DNA of 5,852 nt, from positions 1-5,852 of the forward strand of contig JAUVUL010000141.1 in assembly GCA_030600975.1 (NCBI GenBank). The letters run 5' to 3'. How positions within the stretch are numbered: position 1 is the first letter of the stretch; the number at the start of each line of letters is the position of its first letter. The position numbers were made by a program, and so were the translations under genes. The notes under the pieces are model-generated. The model was not told where the DNA came from. It was given only the letters and a program-made list of their open reading frames with translations, and did not search any database. Shown here piece by piece: positions 5,408 to 5,852 of this stretch. The stretch is from Candidatus Aegiribacteria sp. GTDB taxonomy: Bacteria; Fermentibacterota; Fermentibacteria; Fermentibacterales; JCC-6.

Positions 5408-5719
5408 CTATAAGTTGAAGCCGTATCCAACCATAAAACTGATCCCGGTATTCTTCACATCGTCCTCATATCCAAACTCAGACTCGCTTTTCTTATGACT
5501 TCCTGCATACAGCACTATATGATTATCTGCCTATTCTGCTCCTCTCCTGTTAACTGTGAATTATCATGTTACAAGTTGAGTGAAAAATAGATAATAAGTA
5601 AATCCATCAATTTCAATCGGACCGGTTCCTTGAATGTGGCGTGAACACGGCTCTGCCGATTGCTGAGCTGGGACAGAAGATAGTGATGTGATAAGAATAG
5701 CTGAAGGGACTTCTTTCAA
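5408..5719 (-). pseudogene. Outer-membrane beta-barrel protein remnant with three in-frame stops
   Basis: From TTG 5719 (GGTGA just before it) the frame reads MKEVPSAILITSLSSVPAQQ, a Sec-type signal with a likely cut at PAQ/Q, then GTGPIEIDGFTYYLFF. TGA and TAA follow at 5566-5561 and TAG at 5533-5531. The same frame then resumes ADNHIVLYAGSHKKSESEF, GYEDDV, and ends NTGISFMVGYGFNL at TAG 5410-5408. The last segment is an amphipathic, aromatic-rich strand typical of the C-terminus of outer-membrane barrels. At 104 codons it is far shorter than any barrel, so the middle must be deleted. Treating the two ends as one gene is inference, supported by their shared frame and order. The strong promoter upstream favours a formerly expressed gene. 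Confidence 0.48.
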
Positions 5720-5755
5720 AGCTCACCCCATCTCTGTGGAAACAAACCCAAATAG

Positions 5756-5784
5756 ATTGTAGAGTATTACTTATGTAATGTCAA
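5756..5784 (-). promoter_or_regulatory. Near-consensus sigma-70-type promoter
   Basis: On the minus strand TTGACA (5784-5779) and TACAAT (5761-5756) are separated by exactly 17 bp. Transcription would start near 5749, about 30 bases before the TTG start of the outer-membrane-protein remnant. It is the best promoter match in the window. Confidence 0.7.
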
Positions 5785-5852
5785 GACATAGTACTTCTAC
5801 AAACGCACAATAATTCCAAATTACCATTGATTTATAGAAAATACATTTATAA

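Overview
The window reads as a low-gene-density, decaying stretch of chromosome from a Gram-negative bacterium. Lipoprotein signal peptides, a TonB-type C-terminal domain, an outer-membrane beta-barrel tail and a secreted beta-sandwich domain all imply an outer membrane. The style of the surface proteins (FN3 lipoprotein; 'LGPIFDDNY...PGT' beta-sandwich) recalls FCB-type or candidate-phylum lineages, but this is an impression from family knowledge and not a taxonomic assignment.

Layout. 1-1519: a DUF4143-type AAA ATPase on the minus strand whose frame is still open at the window edge, antisense to a partial cyclic-nucleotide-binding-domain frame on the plus strand (2-370). 1528-1595: a long imperfect palindrome covering the ATPase leader. 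1559-2017: a minus-strand TonB-domain lipoprotein gene whose lipobox cysteine codon is TGA. 2125-2204: two hairpins, one a good intrinsic terminator. 2219-2582: a plus-strand gene remnant split by a small element with 17-bp inverted ends; removing 181 bp rejoins the frame. 2628-3026: an FN3-like lipoprotein gene with one in-frame TAA at a tyrosine position. 3266-3868: a minus-strand secreted beta-sandwich gene with one in-frame TGA. 4195-4662: an intact, GC-richer YbaK-family aminoacyl-tRNA deacylase gene. 4769-5101: a radical SAM gene cut to 110 codons. 5408-5784: an outer-membrane-protein remnant behind a near-consensus sigma-70 promoter.

The unifying theme is gene decay. Three genes keep one uninterrupted frame on both sides of a single stop codon, a fourth (the outer-membrane remnant) has three in-frame stops, and others are truncated, split or shifted. 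Only the YbaK gene and the ATPase core look fully maintained. The genes form no evident pathway or operon. I found no CRISPR array, tRNA, rRNA, transposase or recognisable defence island. The best candidates for something undescribed are the small inverted-repeat element, the palindrome in front of the ATPase, and the recurrent in-frame stops. I attribute the stops to decay, with recoding or sequencing error as alternatives.
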